In this document: positions 36,922 through 46,160 of the stretch, in pieces
Layout: each line of letters begins with the position of its first letter
Numbering within the stretch: position 1 is the stretch's first letter
Origin: Keguizhuia sedimenti
GTDB taxonomy: Bacteria > Pseudomonadota > Gammaproteobacteria > Burkholderiales > Burkholderiaceae_D
Direction of reading: 5' to 3'
DNA: 64,000 nt
NCBI GenBank assembly: GCA_030715135.1
Contig: JAUYVH010000009.1
Location: forward strand, 1-64,000
The notes under the pieces: generated by a model
The model's database searches: none
What the model was told of the DNA's origin: nothing
Seen by the model: the letters and a program-made list of their open reading frames with translations, nothing else
Program-made: the position numbers and the translations under genes

Positions 36922-37014
36922 CCTTTCGTTCCAGCGGACCGCCCAACGGCTGGCGCCGTTGGGTTCCCTCTGCGTCTGCGGCGCTTTGGCGGCCGCTTAT
37001 CTCCAACGTAAAAT
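36916..37014 (+). repeat. attC site 3 (long, with decayed R')
   Basis: R'' is GCCTAAC (36916-36922). The arms AGCGGACCGCC and GGCGGCCGCT pair with one extrahelical A, and the variable part holds a second perfect hairpin (CCCAACGGC / GCCGTTGGG). R' reads GTAAAAT at 37008-37014, a single mismatch to GTTRRRY at the third base, which would damage recombination. Length is about 99 bp. It is the last recognisable site of the array. Confidence 0.78.
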
Positions 37015-37235
37015 TTTTTGCAGTTCTATTCCTCCTTGCCGCTATGTATTGCATGACGTGGTTATTTTCCGCGGAAAGTTTGGCGCCATATTGGCATTTC
37101 TGGATATAGAAACATAAAACCCATGTGAATGTCTGCAACGATGCCTGACATTCATCGCGTTTCGATAGTCGACGAAAGTTCAGTAAACAAGTATCGCCAG
37201 TCTGTCTTGTCGTTATTTATAAAGGGAGCGTTCTT

Positions 37236-37406
37236 ATGTGGAGCAAGAAAACGTTCGGTCTCATCGGCATGGCGTTGGGAGCGGCCTGGTTCGTCGCCAA
37301 TGTCCGCCACTTTGCCGAGCAAGGTTTTGTGGCGATCGGTATGCCGATCATTCTTTTCATTCTGGGCGTGATCTATTTCCGTAAAGGCAGTGCGGAGGAA
37401 AATTAA
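37236..37406 (+). CDS. Small membrane protein, 56 residues
   Basis: Starts MWSKKTFGLIGMALGAAWFV and ends YFRKGSAEEN. AAAGGGAG lies nine bases before the ATG. One or two hydrophobic segments (about 6-21 and 34-48) suggest a small inner-membrane protein with charged ends. It is just right of the cassette array and may be a chromosomal gene at the edge of the accessory block. No family is recognised. Confidence 0.6.
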   Translation: MWSKKTFGLIGMALGAAWFVANVRHFAEQGFVAIGMPIILFILGVIYFRKGSAEEN

Positions 37407-37532
37407 TCGAGGCCCGTTTCATACGCGGCACGTGTCACGCAGGCTTGCGGTCAGGCGGAGCGTTGCACCTGCCGGGCGCGTGTGCTGCGCTTAGCGTACC
37501 CATGTAAAAAAATTTTCAAACAGGAGGATGGG

Positions 37533-37969
37533 ATGCAAACGAATGAACGTCCGGTTGCCGCCGGCGAAAAAGATTACCTGACCGATGTGTCACGGCCTTT
37601 TGCGTTGAACGATCAGGTTGTGTTTACGAATTATCCCGGAGGAATGGGCAATGATGTCGAACCTCCTATCACAAGATCACGTATCTCCTGAAGGCGGATT
37701 ATGTGCCGCTCTATTTCGACTACGAGCACGGCGCCGCCGGCAAGCCTGATCATTTCAGGGAGACGTATCGCCTGATGTATATCACCTCGCCGAATTTTGT
37801 GCACAAAGTTGGCGGAGGTGCCATGCCCGTTCCCATTCCGCCTTTCTTCGGGAATTTCGTCGGTCCGGTTTTCGGCGTCGGGGTATGCCTGAACAAGGCG
37901 CGAGCGGCCAAAGCGCCGGCCGTCACGCCCTGGCTCAATCTGCAAGACCTGAAACTCTATACGCAGTGA
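37533..37969 (+). pseudogene. Frameshifted hypothetical gene
   Basis: AGGAGGATGGG precedes an ATG at 37533. The frame reads MQTNERPVAAGEKDYLTDV and then FALNDQVVFTNYPGGMGNDV up to about 37670, where it is soon closed by a stop at 37691. The next frame carries a smooth continuation, KITYLLKADYVPLYFDYEHG, running to a TGA at 37969 (…LNLQDLKLYTQ). A single missing base near 37670-37680 explains the break. There is no slippery heptamer, so programmed frameshifting is unlikely; a sequencing error cannot be ruled out. The intact product would be about 145 residues of unknown function. Confidence 0.65.
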
Positions 37970-38004
37970 ATCCGGCAATGAAAGTCGCTGGAAGGAGCAC
38001 GACA

Positions 38005-38556
38005 GTGAAATACGCGTATTCAAGCCCGCGCAGCCTGCTTGCAAGAATTTCGGCTGCGCTTGTCATGAGCCTGGCATGCATGCCTTCTGCGCAGAGCGCG
38101 GAAGTCAACAAATGCATTGTCAACGGCAAGACGATATATCAGGAAGCGCCTTGCGCCGGCGAAGGCAAAGCACTCAAGCTCAATTCGGAAATTTCGCGGG
38201 AGCAGATGTGGGAAGCCAACCGCCGCGCTTCGGATCAGAGGCGGCAATCGTCGGACCTGGAACTGAAGCGCAGAAACGATCAGTTCCAGGAGCAGGTTCG
38301 CGCCCGGAACGATCAACTGGAAAAAGAGCGGCGGGAAGCGAGGGATTGCACCCGCCTTGCGAAGGAGGTCGAAGCGGCGGAAGCGCAGATGGCCGGCGCA
38401 CGTTTTTCCCCGCAGACGCGGGCCATCCGTTGCGGTACGCTCATGTCCGAAAAAGATGCCAAAGCGGAGTCGGACGCTGTCGACAGGGCAGTCGACGCGG
38501 CCAGTTCCCGCCTTATCACCGCCAGGATGAACCAACAGAATGCCGACTGTAAATAG
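38005..38556 (+). CDS. Secreted DUF4124-domain protein with coiled coil
   Basis: 183 residues from a GTG at 38005 with AAGGAG seven bases upstream; longer ATG starts lack such a site. A Sec signal peptide ends at PSAQSA. A DUF4124-like module follows (VNKCIVNGKTIYQEAPCAG), a short periplasmic domain common in proteobacteria. Next is a long Arg/Glu/Gln-rich helix (about 80-140) likely to form a coiled coil, with two further Cys near the C-terminus. The function of DUF4124 proteins is not established. Confidence 0.78.
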   Translation: MKYAYSSPRSLLARISAALVMSLACMPSAQSAEVNKCIVNGKTIYQEAPCAGEGKALKLNSEISREQMWEANRRASDQRRQSSDLELKRRNDQFQEQVRARNDQLEKERREARDCTRLAKEVEAAEAQMAGARFSPQTRAIRCGTLMSEKDAKAESDAVDRAVDAASSRLITARMNQQNADCK

Positions 38557-38620
38557 TGCGTGCCGGGCTTGAGACCGGACCGGTTGCCATCGCGCCTAAC
38601 AACCGGTCAAAGTGCGCCGC

Positions 38621-39595
38621 TTACACTGCCATCGGCGCGGTCAGAGGCGCATGATGCTGATATTCTTCCAGCCAGAAATCGCCCGGCTCGATTTTCTCCA
38701 GCCACTCCGGCTCGTATTTCCCCGTCTTTGCAAACTCCGGCACGCGGTCTGAAATCACGAAGCGCGGCGCAGGATAGGGCGTGCGCGCGAGCTGTTCCTT
38801 CACCATGTCGAGATGGTTCTCATAAATGTGCGCATCGCCGATGAAGTAGGTGAACCAGCGCGGTGTATAGCCGGTCAGCCTGCCGACCAGGTGCAGCAGT
38901 GCCGCGCCTTCAGCGATATTGAACGGCGTACCCAGGCCGACGTCGTTGCTGCGGATGTACAGGCACAGCGAAATTTCCTTCGTCGTCGCATTGGGGATGA
39001 ACTGGTACAGCAAATGGCAGGCGGGCAGGGCAATCGCATCGAGGTCGGCGCAGTTCCAGCCATGGAACAGTATGCGGCGGCTGCTTGGATTCTTGACGAT
39101 GGTGTCGAGGCATTCCCGCAACTGGTCGATGGCCTTGTACAGCAGGACCTTGTCCTTGCCTTCATCCTTCAATGCGGAAACGACACGGAAACCGCGGCGC
39201 TGCGCATCCTCGATCTGGCGCGTCTGCGCTGCGTCGATCAGCTTATAGGCGGGCCACTGGCGCCATTGCACACCGTACACCGGTCCCAGGTCATCTTCGC
39301 CCTGGCGGTAGGGATTGGCCAGCCAGTCGGCGTTTTCATTGGCATTCTGGTCCCACACCTTGCAGCCCAGCGCGCGGAAATCGGCCGCGCTGCGCGTGGC
39401 GCGGAGGAATCCGACCAGTTCGCCCATCACTGACTTGAACGCAAGGCGCTTGGTGGTCACCGCGGGGAAGCCGTCCTTTTGCAGATCGAAACGCATCATC
39501 GCGCCGGGAATGGATATGGTGCGGATGCCGGTGCGATTTTCTTGCCAGCTTCCCGTGTCGAGGATGGTCTGAATCAGGTCGAGATATTGCTTCAT
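38621..39595 (-). CDS. thyA: Thymidylate synthase
   Basis: 324 residues, the longer ThyA form common in betaproteobacteria. It methylates dUMP to dTMP using methylenetetrahydrofolate, whose dihydrofolate product is the substrate of FolA. Motifs are [29 protein letters not shown], the nucleophile Cys193 in [10 protein letters not shown], and the phosphate-binding [13 protein letters not shown]. The start follows the standard [15 protein letters not shown]. It is downstream of an ABC exporter on the same strand. FolA, its usual neighbour, is displaced by the accessory block to its left. Confidence 0.96.
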   Translation of the reverse strand: MKQYLDLIQTILDTGSWQENRTGIRTISIPGAMMRFDLQKDGFPAVTTKRLAFKSVMGELVGFLRATRSAADFRALGCKVWDQNANENADWLANPYRQGEDDLGPVYGVQWRQWPAYKLIDAAQTRQIEDAQRRGFRVVSALKDEGKDKVLLYKAIDQLRECLDTIVKNPSSRRILFHGWNCADLDAIALPACHLLYQFIPNATTKEISLCLYIRSNDVGLGTPFNIAEGAALLHLVGRLTGYTPRWFTYFIGDAHIYENHLDMVKEQLARTPYPAPRFVISDRVPEFAKTGKYEPEWLEKIEPGDFWLEEYQHHAPLTAPMAV

Positions 39596-39726
39596 CGTGT
39601 TTGGCGGCCTTACGCGGCATTCGGGTTGGTGAGCACAGATTTGGTCCCGGTTTATAGCCGGGACTTTCTGAAAGGTACGGTATTTTAACCTTCAAATCCG
39701 CTCCGCAATGCCTCTTAATATGCCCC

Positions 39727-41505
39727 TTAATGCTGAAGCGAGAATTGTAGTTTTGCCAAGCTCGCGTACAAGCCGTTTTGCGCGATCAATGAAGCATGCG
39801 TGCCGGTCTCCACGATGCGGCCGTGTTCCATCACCAGGATACGGTCGGCGCGCTGCACGGTTGCCAGCCGGTGCGCAATGACCAGCGTCGTGCGGTTGAC
39901 CATCGCCGCTTCCAGGGCTGCCTGCACCAGGCGTTCGGATTCGGCATCCAGCGCGCTGGTCGCTTCATCCAGCAGCAGCAAGGGCGGATTCTTAAGCAGT
40001 GCGCGTGCAATTGCGATGCGCTGACGCTGACCGCCGGACAAACGCACGCCACGCTCGCCCAGGAAGGAACGATAGCCTTCGGGAAGCCGTTCGATGAACT
40101 CATGCGCCGCGGCGAGCCTGGCGGCGGCGATCACTTCATCGTCCGTGGCACCGGCGCGTCCGTAACGGATATTTTCCAGCGCATCGGCGGAAAATACCAC
40201 GGTATCCTGCGGCACGATGCCGATGGCGTCGCGCAAGGCATGCAGGTCGAGCCGCCTGATATCGACACCGTCAAGCGTGATGCTTCCCTGCTGCGGGTCG
40301 TAAAAGCGAAGCAGCAATTGAAACAGCGTGGTCTTGCCAGCGCCGGAAGGGCCGACGATGGCGATGGTCTCGCCAGCCCTGATATCGATGCTGATGTCCG
40401 ACAGCGCGGCGGTCTGTAGCCGGGACGGGTAACTGAAGGAGACGTGCCGCAGTGTCAGTTCCGCGCCGTGTTCGGTGCGCGGCGGCAGGGATAGCGGATG
40501 TGCGGGAGGGACGATAGGCGATTGTTCTTTCAGCAGTTCCAGCAGGCGTTCGGTTGCGCCGGCTGCGCGCTGCGCATCGCCCATGACCTCGGACAATGCG
40601 CCGATGGCACCTGCGGTGATCGCCGCATACAGAATGAACTGCCCCAGTTCGCCCGCACTCATCGTTCCGCGCAGCACCGCATGCGCACCCAGCCACAGCA
40701 CGAAAACAATCGTGCCGAACACCAGCAGGATCGCGGTCAGCGTCAGCAGCGCGCGGGCGCGGTTGCGGACGATAGCGGTCGTGAACGCATGTTCCACCGA
40801 TGCGCCGAAGCGCGCGGATTCGATCCCCTCATGTGTATACGCCTGTACGGTCGTCACTGCGTTCAGGATTTCGCCGGCGAGCGCCGATGCATCGGCGATG
40901 CGGTCCTGCGAAGCACGCGAGAGCCTGCGCACACGCCGGCCGAACAGCACGATGGGCAGCACCACGGCCAGCAGCAGGAGCACGATGATGGCGGCGAGCT
41001 TCGCATCGGTCACGAACAGCATTGCCAGTCCGCCGATAAAGAGCAGAAGATTGCGCAGCGCCATAGAAATACTGGTGCCGACCACGGTCTGGATCAGCGT
41101 GGTGTCGGTCGTCAGGCGCGAGAGCACTTCGCCGGTTCGCGTGGTCTCGAAGAATTGCGGGCTTTGCGTCACCACATGGCCATAGACCGCGCTGCGCAGA
41201 TCGGCTGTTACGCGCTCTCCCAGCCACGACACCATGTAAAAGCGAGCAGCCGTCGCCGCAGCCAGCACGCAGGCGACGGCGAAGAGGGCGAGGAAATACC
41301 GGTCGACATGCGCGCTGTTCCCGGAACTGACCGTGCTGAATCCGAGGTCGATCATCTGCCGGAACGCATACGGAATCGCAAGCGTGGACGCCGCAGCCAC
41401 CACCAAGGCAATCCCTGCCAGAAGGAAGCGACCCCGATACGGCGCCATGAAAGGCGTCAGTCCCTTCAGGACGGCAAGACTGGTTTTACTGGATGCTTCT
41501 GCCAA
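39727..41505 (-). CDS. ABC exporter with fused membrane and ATPase domains (MsbA-like)
   Basis: 592 residues, starting at a TTG at 41505 with AAGGA eight bases upstream. About six transmembrane helices form the first 320 residues. The ATPase has Walker A GPSGAGKTT, Q-loop GIVPQDTVVFS, signature LSGGQRQRIAIARAL, Walker B LLLLDEATSALD and the switch His in VIAHRLATV. Half-size exporters of this type homodimerise and move lipids, drugs or peptides outward. It resembles the MsbA/LmrA-type group annotated as ABC transporter ATP-binding/permease; the substrate is unknown. Confidence 0.92.
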   Translation of the reverse strand: MAEASSKTSLAVLKGLTPFMAPYRGRFLLAGIALVVAAASTLAIPYAFRQMIDLGFSTVSSGNSAHVDRYFLALFAVACVLAAATAARFYMVSWLGERVTADLRSAVYGHVVTQSPQFFETTRTGEVLSRLTTDTTLIQTVVGTSISMALRNLLLFIGGLAMLFVTDAKLAAIIVLLLLAVVLPIVLFGRRVRRLSRASQDRIADASALAGEILNAVTTVQAYTHEGIESARFGASVEHAFTTAIVRNRARALLTLTAILLVFGTIVFVLWLGAHAVLRGTMSAGELGQFILYAAITAGAIGALSEVMGDAQRAAGATERLLELLKEQSPIVPPAHPLSLPPRTEHGAELTLRHVSFSYPSRLQTAALSDISIDIRAGETIAIVGPSGAGKTTLFQLLLRFYDPQQGSITLDGVDIRRLDLHALRDAIGIVPQDTVVFSADALENIRYGRAGATDDEVIAAARLAAAHEFIERLPEGYRSFLGERGVRLSGGQRQRIAIARALLKNPPLLLLDEATSALDAESERLVQAALEAAMVNRTTLVIAHRLATVQRADRILVMEHGRIVETGTHASLIAQNGLYASLAKLQFSLQH

Positions 41506-41547
41506 AATCGTTTCCTTATTCTTTGTTGCCGCACCGGTTTGTGTTGC

Positions 41548-42681
41548 CTACAACTTCAGCGGCTTCACATAGCCGGTAAGTTCCAGGTATCCGCGTCCTG
41601 CAGGCTTTCCGTCGCGCATCACGTTGACCGCACCTTCCCAGTACACCGCGCCGGTGGACAGGCGCGAGTCAAGTTCCTGGTCGTCCTGTAAAGGCATCAA
41701 TTGCCATTCGGTCGTGCCGGTACGTATTGTGGTCGAAATCGGATAAACCGCATTGGTGCGCGGCGAGCGCCAAGTCCGCTGTGCGGTGAATTGCACCTGG
41801 TCTGGCCCGAACTGCGTCACGCGTCCCGATGCATCACGCATGGCCGCATGCGCCCATATTTTTCTGCCATCCTTGCCGCGGATCTGAAAGGCCATCAATG
41901 CGCCGCCGTCATTCAGATTAACGCCGGTCCAGTCCCATCCCGCCGCATCTGCATCCAATACGCTGGTAGACCATTCATGGTCCAGCCATGCCGTGCCGTT
42001 GACGGCAACGGGTTTGCCTTCCCGGGTGACCGTACCGGAAACGCGCAAATGCGGTTCGCTGTAGTAATAACTGGCCTGCTCGGGCCTCGGACCCTTGCGC
42101 GAAAAACCGTTCTCGCCTTGCAGCATGGGTTTCTGTGTCGGCACCAGATCCAGTTGTAGCGTAAAGTCGCGTGCTCTTATTTCCGCCTGATATTTTCCGT
42201 CGGGGCCGCGAACGAGCCGCCAGTCATCGATCTTCACATCGGTATTGCCCTTCTTCGCATAAGCCAACCCGAAACCTTCACGCGCGCTGCGCTGGTCATG
42301 CAACAGTTTGCCGACACCCGGATCGGACAATGCCGCATGCGCAATGATCAACTGCTTCGGCGCGAACCTGCTCGGATTGCCCGGATCATGATCGGTCGCG
42401 GAACGGAAAAAAGTAATCTGGAAACCAATCGGCTTCCTATCCGGCATCTCCAGCCACCCGGTCGCGTACCACCACTCGGTGCGGAAGTCGGGATGGGCAC
42501 CGAAGTCGTGGGGGAAGGAGAGGGGTTTGCCGGGAACTACTTGGGAAAGCTGAGGCGGCGCTGCATATGCTCCACTAGATAATAAGAGCAATACCGCAAC
42601 TAACCAGTTCAGCACTGTCAAAAAAGCTGCAGACCTGGTTCTAAAAAAAACCGCTTGAGACGATGCCGGAGAAACGCGCAT
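41548..42681 (-). CDS. AttH/CrtC-like lipocalin-domain protein
   Basis: About 377 residues from the ATG at 42681; a longer open frame upstream overlaps the permease gene and is rejected. A signal sequence (VLNWLVAVLLLLSSGAYA) is followed by two lipocalin-like halves with HPDFRTEWWYATGWLE, FGFQITFFR-type GFQITFFRSATDHD, AWLDHEWSTSVLDADAAGWDW and LTGYVKP at the end. The fold is shared by AttH and hydroxyneurosporene hydratase CrtC, but no carotenoid genes are near. It follows an ATPase and FtsX-type permease on the same strand, the conserved arrangement of AttEFGH-like systems, so it is likely an extracytoplasmic partner binding a hydrophobic ligand. Confidence 0.82.
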   Translation of the reverse strand: MRVSPASSQAVFFRTRSAAFLTVLNWLVAVLLLLSSGAYAAPPQLSQVVPGKPLSFPHDFGAHPDFRTEWWYATGWLEMPDRKPIGFQITFFRSATDHDPGNPSRFAPKQLIIAHAALSDPGVGKLLHDQRSAREGFGLAYAKKGNTDVKIDDWRLVRGPDGKYQAEIRARDFTLQLDLVPTQKPMLQGENGFSRKGPRPEQASYYYSEPHLRVSGTVTREGKPVAVNGTAWLDHEWSTSVLDADAAGWDWTGVNLNDGGALMAFQIRGKDGRKIWAHAAMRDASGRVTQFGPDQVQFTAQRTWRSPRTNAVYPISTTIRTGTTEWQLMPLQDDQELDSRLSTGAVYWEGAVNVMRDGKPAGRGYLELTGYVKPLKL

Positions 42682-42796
42682 GAAAGCGGATAAGAAATGA
42701 AATATGTTTGAGCGAAGCGAGTTGATTTCATTTCCCGATTTCATGCGCGTTTCTTCGGGAACCCGAAGGGCAGCGTCTTGCGGTCGCCTTTTTTGG

Positions 42797-42893
42797 GTTA
42801 CCTTTTTTGGCGAAGCAAAAAAGGTAACAGCGCGGGCAAGGAGCCCGTGCTTGCATGCACGGGCCGTTTCGCAGGCGGACAGCATGCTGTCCG
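42797..42893. repeat. Three palindromes in tandem, likely terminator region
   Basis: A perfect 13-bp stem with a 6-base loop (GTTACCTTTTTTG, 42797-42828), an 8-bp stem (GCCCGTGC, 42843-42864) and an 18-bp perfect palindrome (CGGACAGCATGCTGTCCG, 42876-42893) follow each other just downstream of the FtsX-type permease. The first resembles a bidirectional terminator. Similar composite spacers recur in betaproteobacterial genomes. Confidence 0.7.
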
Positions 42894-42944
42894 AATTCCC
42901 TGCTACACCCCCCGGCAATATCCAAGAGAAGCTAAAAAAGCCCA

Positions 42945-45473
42945 TCACCAATCCTCCCGAACCGCCCGCACCGCATCCCCCGACACCGCAAACCTCCCCG
43001 AAACCAGCGCCGTCAACCCTGCCGAAACAAGCAAGACCGTTGCCACTCCAACCAGCAATCCCCAAGGCATATGCAACCCCATCGTCCAGTGGAAGGACTG
43101 CGGATTGACGACAAACACCAGAATCAGGCTGATGCACCAGCCCAGCACGAAGCCGACCAGAATTCCCATTACGGTCAGCAATCCGCCTTCAGCGGCCAGC
43201 ATGCCGAGAATCTGGCGGCGCGTGACGCCGACATGGCGCAGCATGCCGAATTCCTTGGCGCGCGCAAGGGTCTGCGCGGAAAAGGTTGCGGCAATGCCGA
43301 ACAGGCCTATCACAATGGCGACCGCTTCCAGCAGGTAAGTCACGGCAAAGCTGCGGTCGAAAATGTTCAGGCTGATCGCGCGGATTTCGCCGGGCTCGGA
43401 AATTTCCAGCGTATCGCTGAAGGGGAGGCGGTGCACTGCCTCCGTCACCTGTGCAGGCGATGTTCCTTCCTCCAGCCAGAGCGACACGTCATTGATCGTC
43501 AGGTCGCCTGACAGCCTTTGATAGTCTGGAAGGCGGATCATGATTGCGCCGGCCTGCCGCGCATAGTCGCGCCAGATTCCGGCAACCGTAAAGTCATGCA
43601 ACTTGCCGCCGACAGGCAGCCTGACGCGATTACCCATCCGGTATCCGTACAGGTCGACCATTGCTTCCGATACCCAGACCGGCAGGGAATCCGCCTGCAG
43701 CGAAGAAGCCGGTATTTCCTGGACCATGGGCAAGGTTTTCCCCGGATCGGATGCATCGATGGGTCGCGCCACCAGGGCAACTGTCGGTTTTTCCGGATCG
43801 AGCGTCAATTGGGTCACGCGCAGAAATTCGGCGCGCGCGACGCCGGGGATACCGGCGATGGCTTTCTGCTCTTCCGGTTTGAGCACGCCGGTTTCCGTGC
43901 TGCCCGACGAACGCACATACAGCTCGGCCGACAGGATATGCGACAGCCAGTCATCGACCGACACGCGGAAGCTGGCCACCATGATCGCCATCGCCACCAT
44001 CAGGCTGAAACTCGACAGAACGCCGCCCAGGGCAATGGAAGCCTGGTTGGGCGCATTACCGAGGCGCGACACGACCAGCGTCGGCAATGCGCCCCGCGCC
44101 CATTTGCCCAGCATGGAAAAAAACAGGGCAGCCAGGCGCGGCATCATGGCAATGCCGCCTATGAGCAGTAGCGCCACTGACAGATAGCCAAAGACAGGCA
44201 AGCCGGCCACCGGCGGCAGTTGCGAGAAGATCGCTCCCAGTATCAGGCAGGCCAGCGCCGGCCACGGTGTAGCAAGCCTGGACAAGGCGGCGTCTTCGCT
44301 GCCGGACTTGAGCGCGGGAGCAGGCTTCGCGCGCGCTGCCTGCCAGGCCGGACTTGCCGCGCCCAGTATCGCCACCGTGCTGCCGGCGAGGAAAAATACC
44401 GTTGCAGCCACCGGCGGAAATTGCACGCTGGGCTTGATGCCTGGGAAGTAACCGCCGCCCAAGTCTCCGCCGAACAGGGAAAGCGTCGTCGCGGCAATGC
44501 CGTAGCCGATTGCCAGTCCGGCGGCAGATCCGACCGTCCCAAGCACCGCGCCTTCCAGCAGCACCTGCGACAGCACCTGCCTGCGGGTCCAGCCGATGAC
44601 GCGCAGGAAGGCGAACTGCTGCCTGCGCCGGATGACCGACAGCGCCTGGGTCGAGAACACCAGGAATGCGCCGGTGAACAAGGCAACCAGTGCCAGCACA
44701 TTCAGGTTGACGCGATAGGCGCGCGACATGTTAGATGTGCGGGCTTCCTGGTCTTCGGTTTCGGTCACCAGCAGATGTCCTGCCAGCTCCTGCGACAAGG
44801 CCTTGCGGAAAGCATCCCGGTCGATGCCGTCGGACAATTTCAGTTCGATCCGGGAAAGCTGGCCGACCCTGTCAAAATGCCATTGCGCGGCGCCGATATC
44901 CATGACGGCAAGCCGCTGTCCGGCGCGTACCCGCGTCAGTCCGCCGGCAACGCGCAGGCGAACGGTCCCGCTGCCGGAGCGGAGCTGCAACTGTTCGCCT
45001 GCTTTCACGTTCAGCCATTGCATGGCAGCCGGCGACAGGAAAATGCTGTCATCCATCAGGGCATCGAAGGGGCGTTCTTCCGCCGGCACGCCAATCAGGT
45101 CCGGCGAGATCGCAGCGCCACGGAACACATCGAGCGCGAGAATTTTCAGGGGATCGTCCTGGCCGGGCACGCCCGCATTGATTTCCAGGACCGGGCTGGC
45201 GACCTCCACGCCCTGACGCTGCGCCAGCGACGGATACAAGCTTTCATCGAAGGTCGGTTGCGCACCGCGCAGCTGCAGGTCCGACTGCCCTGACAGGCTC
45301 TTCGCGGCGGCTGAAAACTCGTTGAATGCCGCGGCATTGATCAGGTGGATGGCGAATGCCAGCGCAACGCCGACTGCAATCGCGCCGATTGCCACCAGGG
45401 TACGTATCGGATGCGCACGCCATTCGCCGCCCAGCAGCCACCAGGTCAGGCGACGGGCCGGTGAGGCTTTCAT
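42945..45473 (-). CDS. FtsX-type ABC transporter permease
   Basis: 842 residues. The topology is a duplicated MacB/FtsX arrangement: a first helix (TLVAIGAIAVGVALAFAIHL), a large periplasmic domain, three helices (LVALFTGAFLVFSTQALSVI onward), a central membrane pair, a second periplasmic domain and three C-terminal helices (YLLEAVAIVIGLFGIAATF onward). The VIRRRQQFAFLRVIGWTRRQ and KEFGMLRHVGVTRRQILGML segments are the conserved coupling regions. It overlaps the ATPase gene by four bases (ATGA). Such transporters extract lipids or lipoproteins, or release hydrophobic molecules, from the inner membrane. Confidence 0.9.
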   Translation of the reverse strand: MKASPARRLTWWLLGGEWRAHPIRTLVAIGAIAVGVALAFAIHLINAAAFNEFSAAAKSLSGQSDLQLRGAQPTFDESLYPSLAQRQGVEVASPVLEINAGVPGQDDPLKILALDVFRGAAISPDLIGVPAEERPFDALMDDSIFLSPAAMQWLNVKAGEQLQLRSGSGTVRLRVAGGLTRVRAGQRLAVMDIGAAQWHFDRVGQLSRIELKLSDGIDRDAFRKALSQELAGHLLVTETEDQEARTSNMSRAYRVNLNVLALVALFTGAFLVFSTQALSVIRRRQQFAFLRVIGWTRRQVLSQVLLEGAVLGTVGSAAGLAIGYGIAATTLSLFGGDLGGGYFPGIKPSVQFPPVAATVFFLAGSTVAILGAASPAWQAARAKPAPALKSGSEDAALSRLATPWPALACLILGAIFSQLPPVAGLPVFGYLSVALLLIGGIAMMPRLAALFFSMLGKWARGALPTLVVSRLGNAPNQASIALGGVLSSFSLMVAMAIMVASFRVSVDDWLSHILSAELYVRSSGSTETGVLKPEEQKAIAGIPGVARAEFLRVTQLTLDPEKPTVALVARPIDASDPGKTLPMVQEIPASSLQADSLPVWVSEAMVDLYGYRMGNRVRLPVGGKLHDFTVAGIWRDYARQAGAIMIRLPDYQRLSGDLTINDVSLWLEEGTSPAQVTEAVHRLPFSDTLEISEPGEIRAISLNIFDRSFAVTYLLEAVAIVIGLFGIAATFSAQTLARAKEFGMLRHVGVTRRQILGMLAAEGGLLTVMGILVGFVLGWCISLILVFVVNPQSFHWTMGLHMPWGLLVGVATVLLVSAGLTALVSGRFAVSGDAVRAVREDW

Positions 45474-46132
45474 CCGGCCTTGTCCTCTGCCGGATGCAGT
45501 CCCTGCTTGCTCAGTATCAGTATCCGGTCTGCGGTCGCGGCGGCGGCGTGCGAATGGGTCACCAGAATTGCGGAGGCGCCGTTGCTCTTGATTTCATTGC
45601 GCAGCAGTTGCAAGACTTCATGGGCGGTATCCGGGTCGAGATTGCCGGTCGGCTCGTCTGCCAGGATCAGCCTGGGGCGATGCACCAGCGCCCGCGCAAT
45701 CGCCACGCGCTGCAGTTCGCCGCCCGACAACTGGCGCGGAAAATCCTGCGCGCGCCCATGCAGGCCAACGGCATCCAGTAACTCGGTTGCGCGTCCCATC
45801 GGCAAGCCATTCAGGAGCAAGGGCAGGGCGACGTTCTTTTCCAGGCTGAGATGCGGCAGGATATGAAAGGCCTGGAAGATGAAGCCGAGTTTCTCGCGGC
45901 GGAAGCGCGTGGCCGCGTCGTCGTTGAGTGTGGCGACGTTGACACCGTCGATCAGGATATCGCCGCTGTCGGGCGCATCAAGTCCCGCGATCAGATTCAG
46001 CAAAGTGGATTTGCCCACGCCCGATTCCCCCATCACCGCGACATATTCGCCCGCACCGAGGGTATAGGACAGGCCGTTCAGGACACGGCGTCCTCCCGGG
46101 TACTCCTTGCTGAGATTGCGTAGCTCTAACAT
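45470..46132 (-). CDS. ABC transporter ATPase, LolD/MacB/YbbA type
   Basis: 220 residues with Walker A GESGVGKSTLLNLIAGLD, Q-loop FIFQAFHILPHLS, signature LSGGELQRVAIARAL, Walker B LILADEPTGNLD and the switch His in VTHSHAAA. The ADEPTGNLD string is typical of ATPases paired with FtsX-type permeases. Its stop overlaps the start of that permease. With the AttH-like gene the three form one transcription unit. The phosphonate-type transporter genes lie only 28 bases upstream on the same strand, so read-through is possible. Confidence 0.92.
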   Translation of the reverse strand: MLELRNLSKEYPGGRRVLNGLSYTLGAGEYVAVMGESGVGKSTLLNLIAGLDAPDSGDILIDGVNVATLNDDAATRFRREKLGFIFQAFHILPHLSLEKNVALPLLLNGLPMGRATELLDAVGLHGRAQDFPRQLSGGELQRVAIARALVHRPRLILADEPTGNLDPDTAHEVLQLLRNEIKSNGASAILVTHSHAAAATADRILILSKQGLHPAEDKAG

Positions 46133-46160
46133 TGTTTTATCTGGTCATTTATGCGGTCAT

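Noticed and set aside
37533-37969. Programmed frameshifting
   Set aside because: No slippery heptamer or downstream pseudoknot is visible at the break; a simple one-base loss explains it.
42682-43137. N-terminal extension of the AttH-like gene
   Set aside because: It overlaps the FtsX-type permease and the palindrome cluster and has no signal sequence; the ATG at 42681 gives a proper exported protein.
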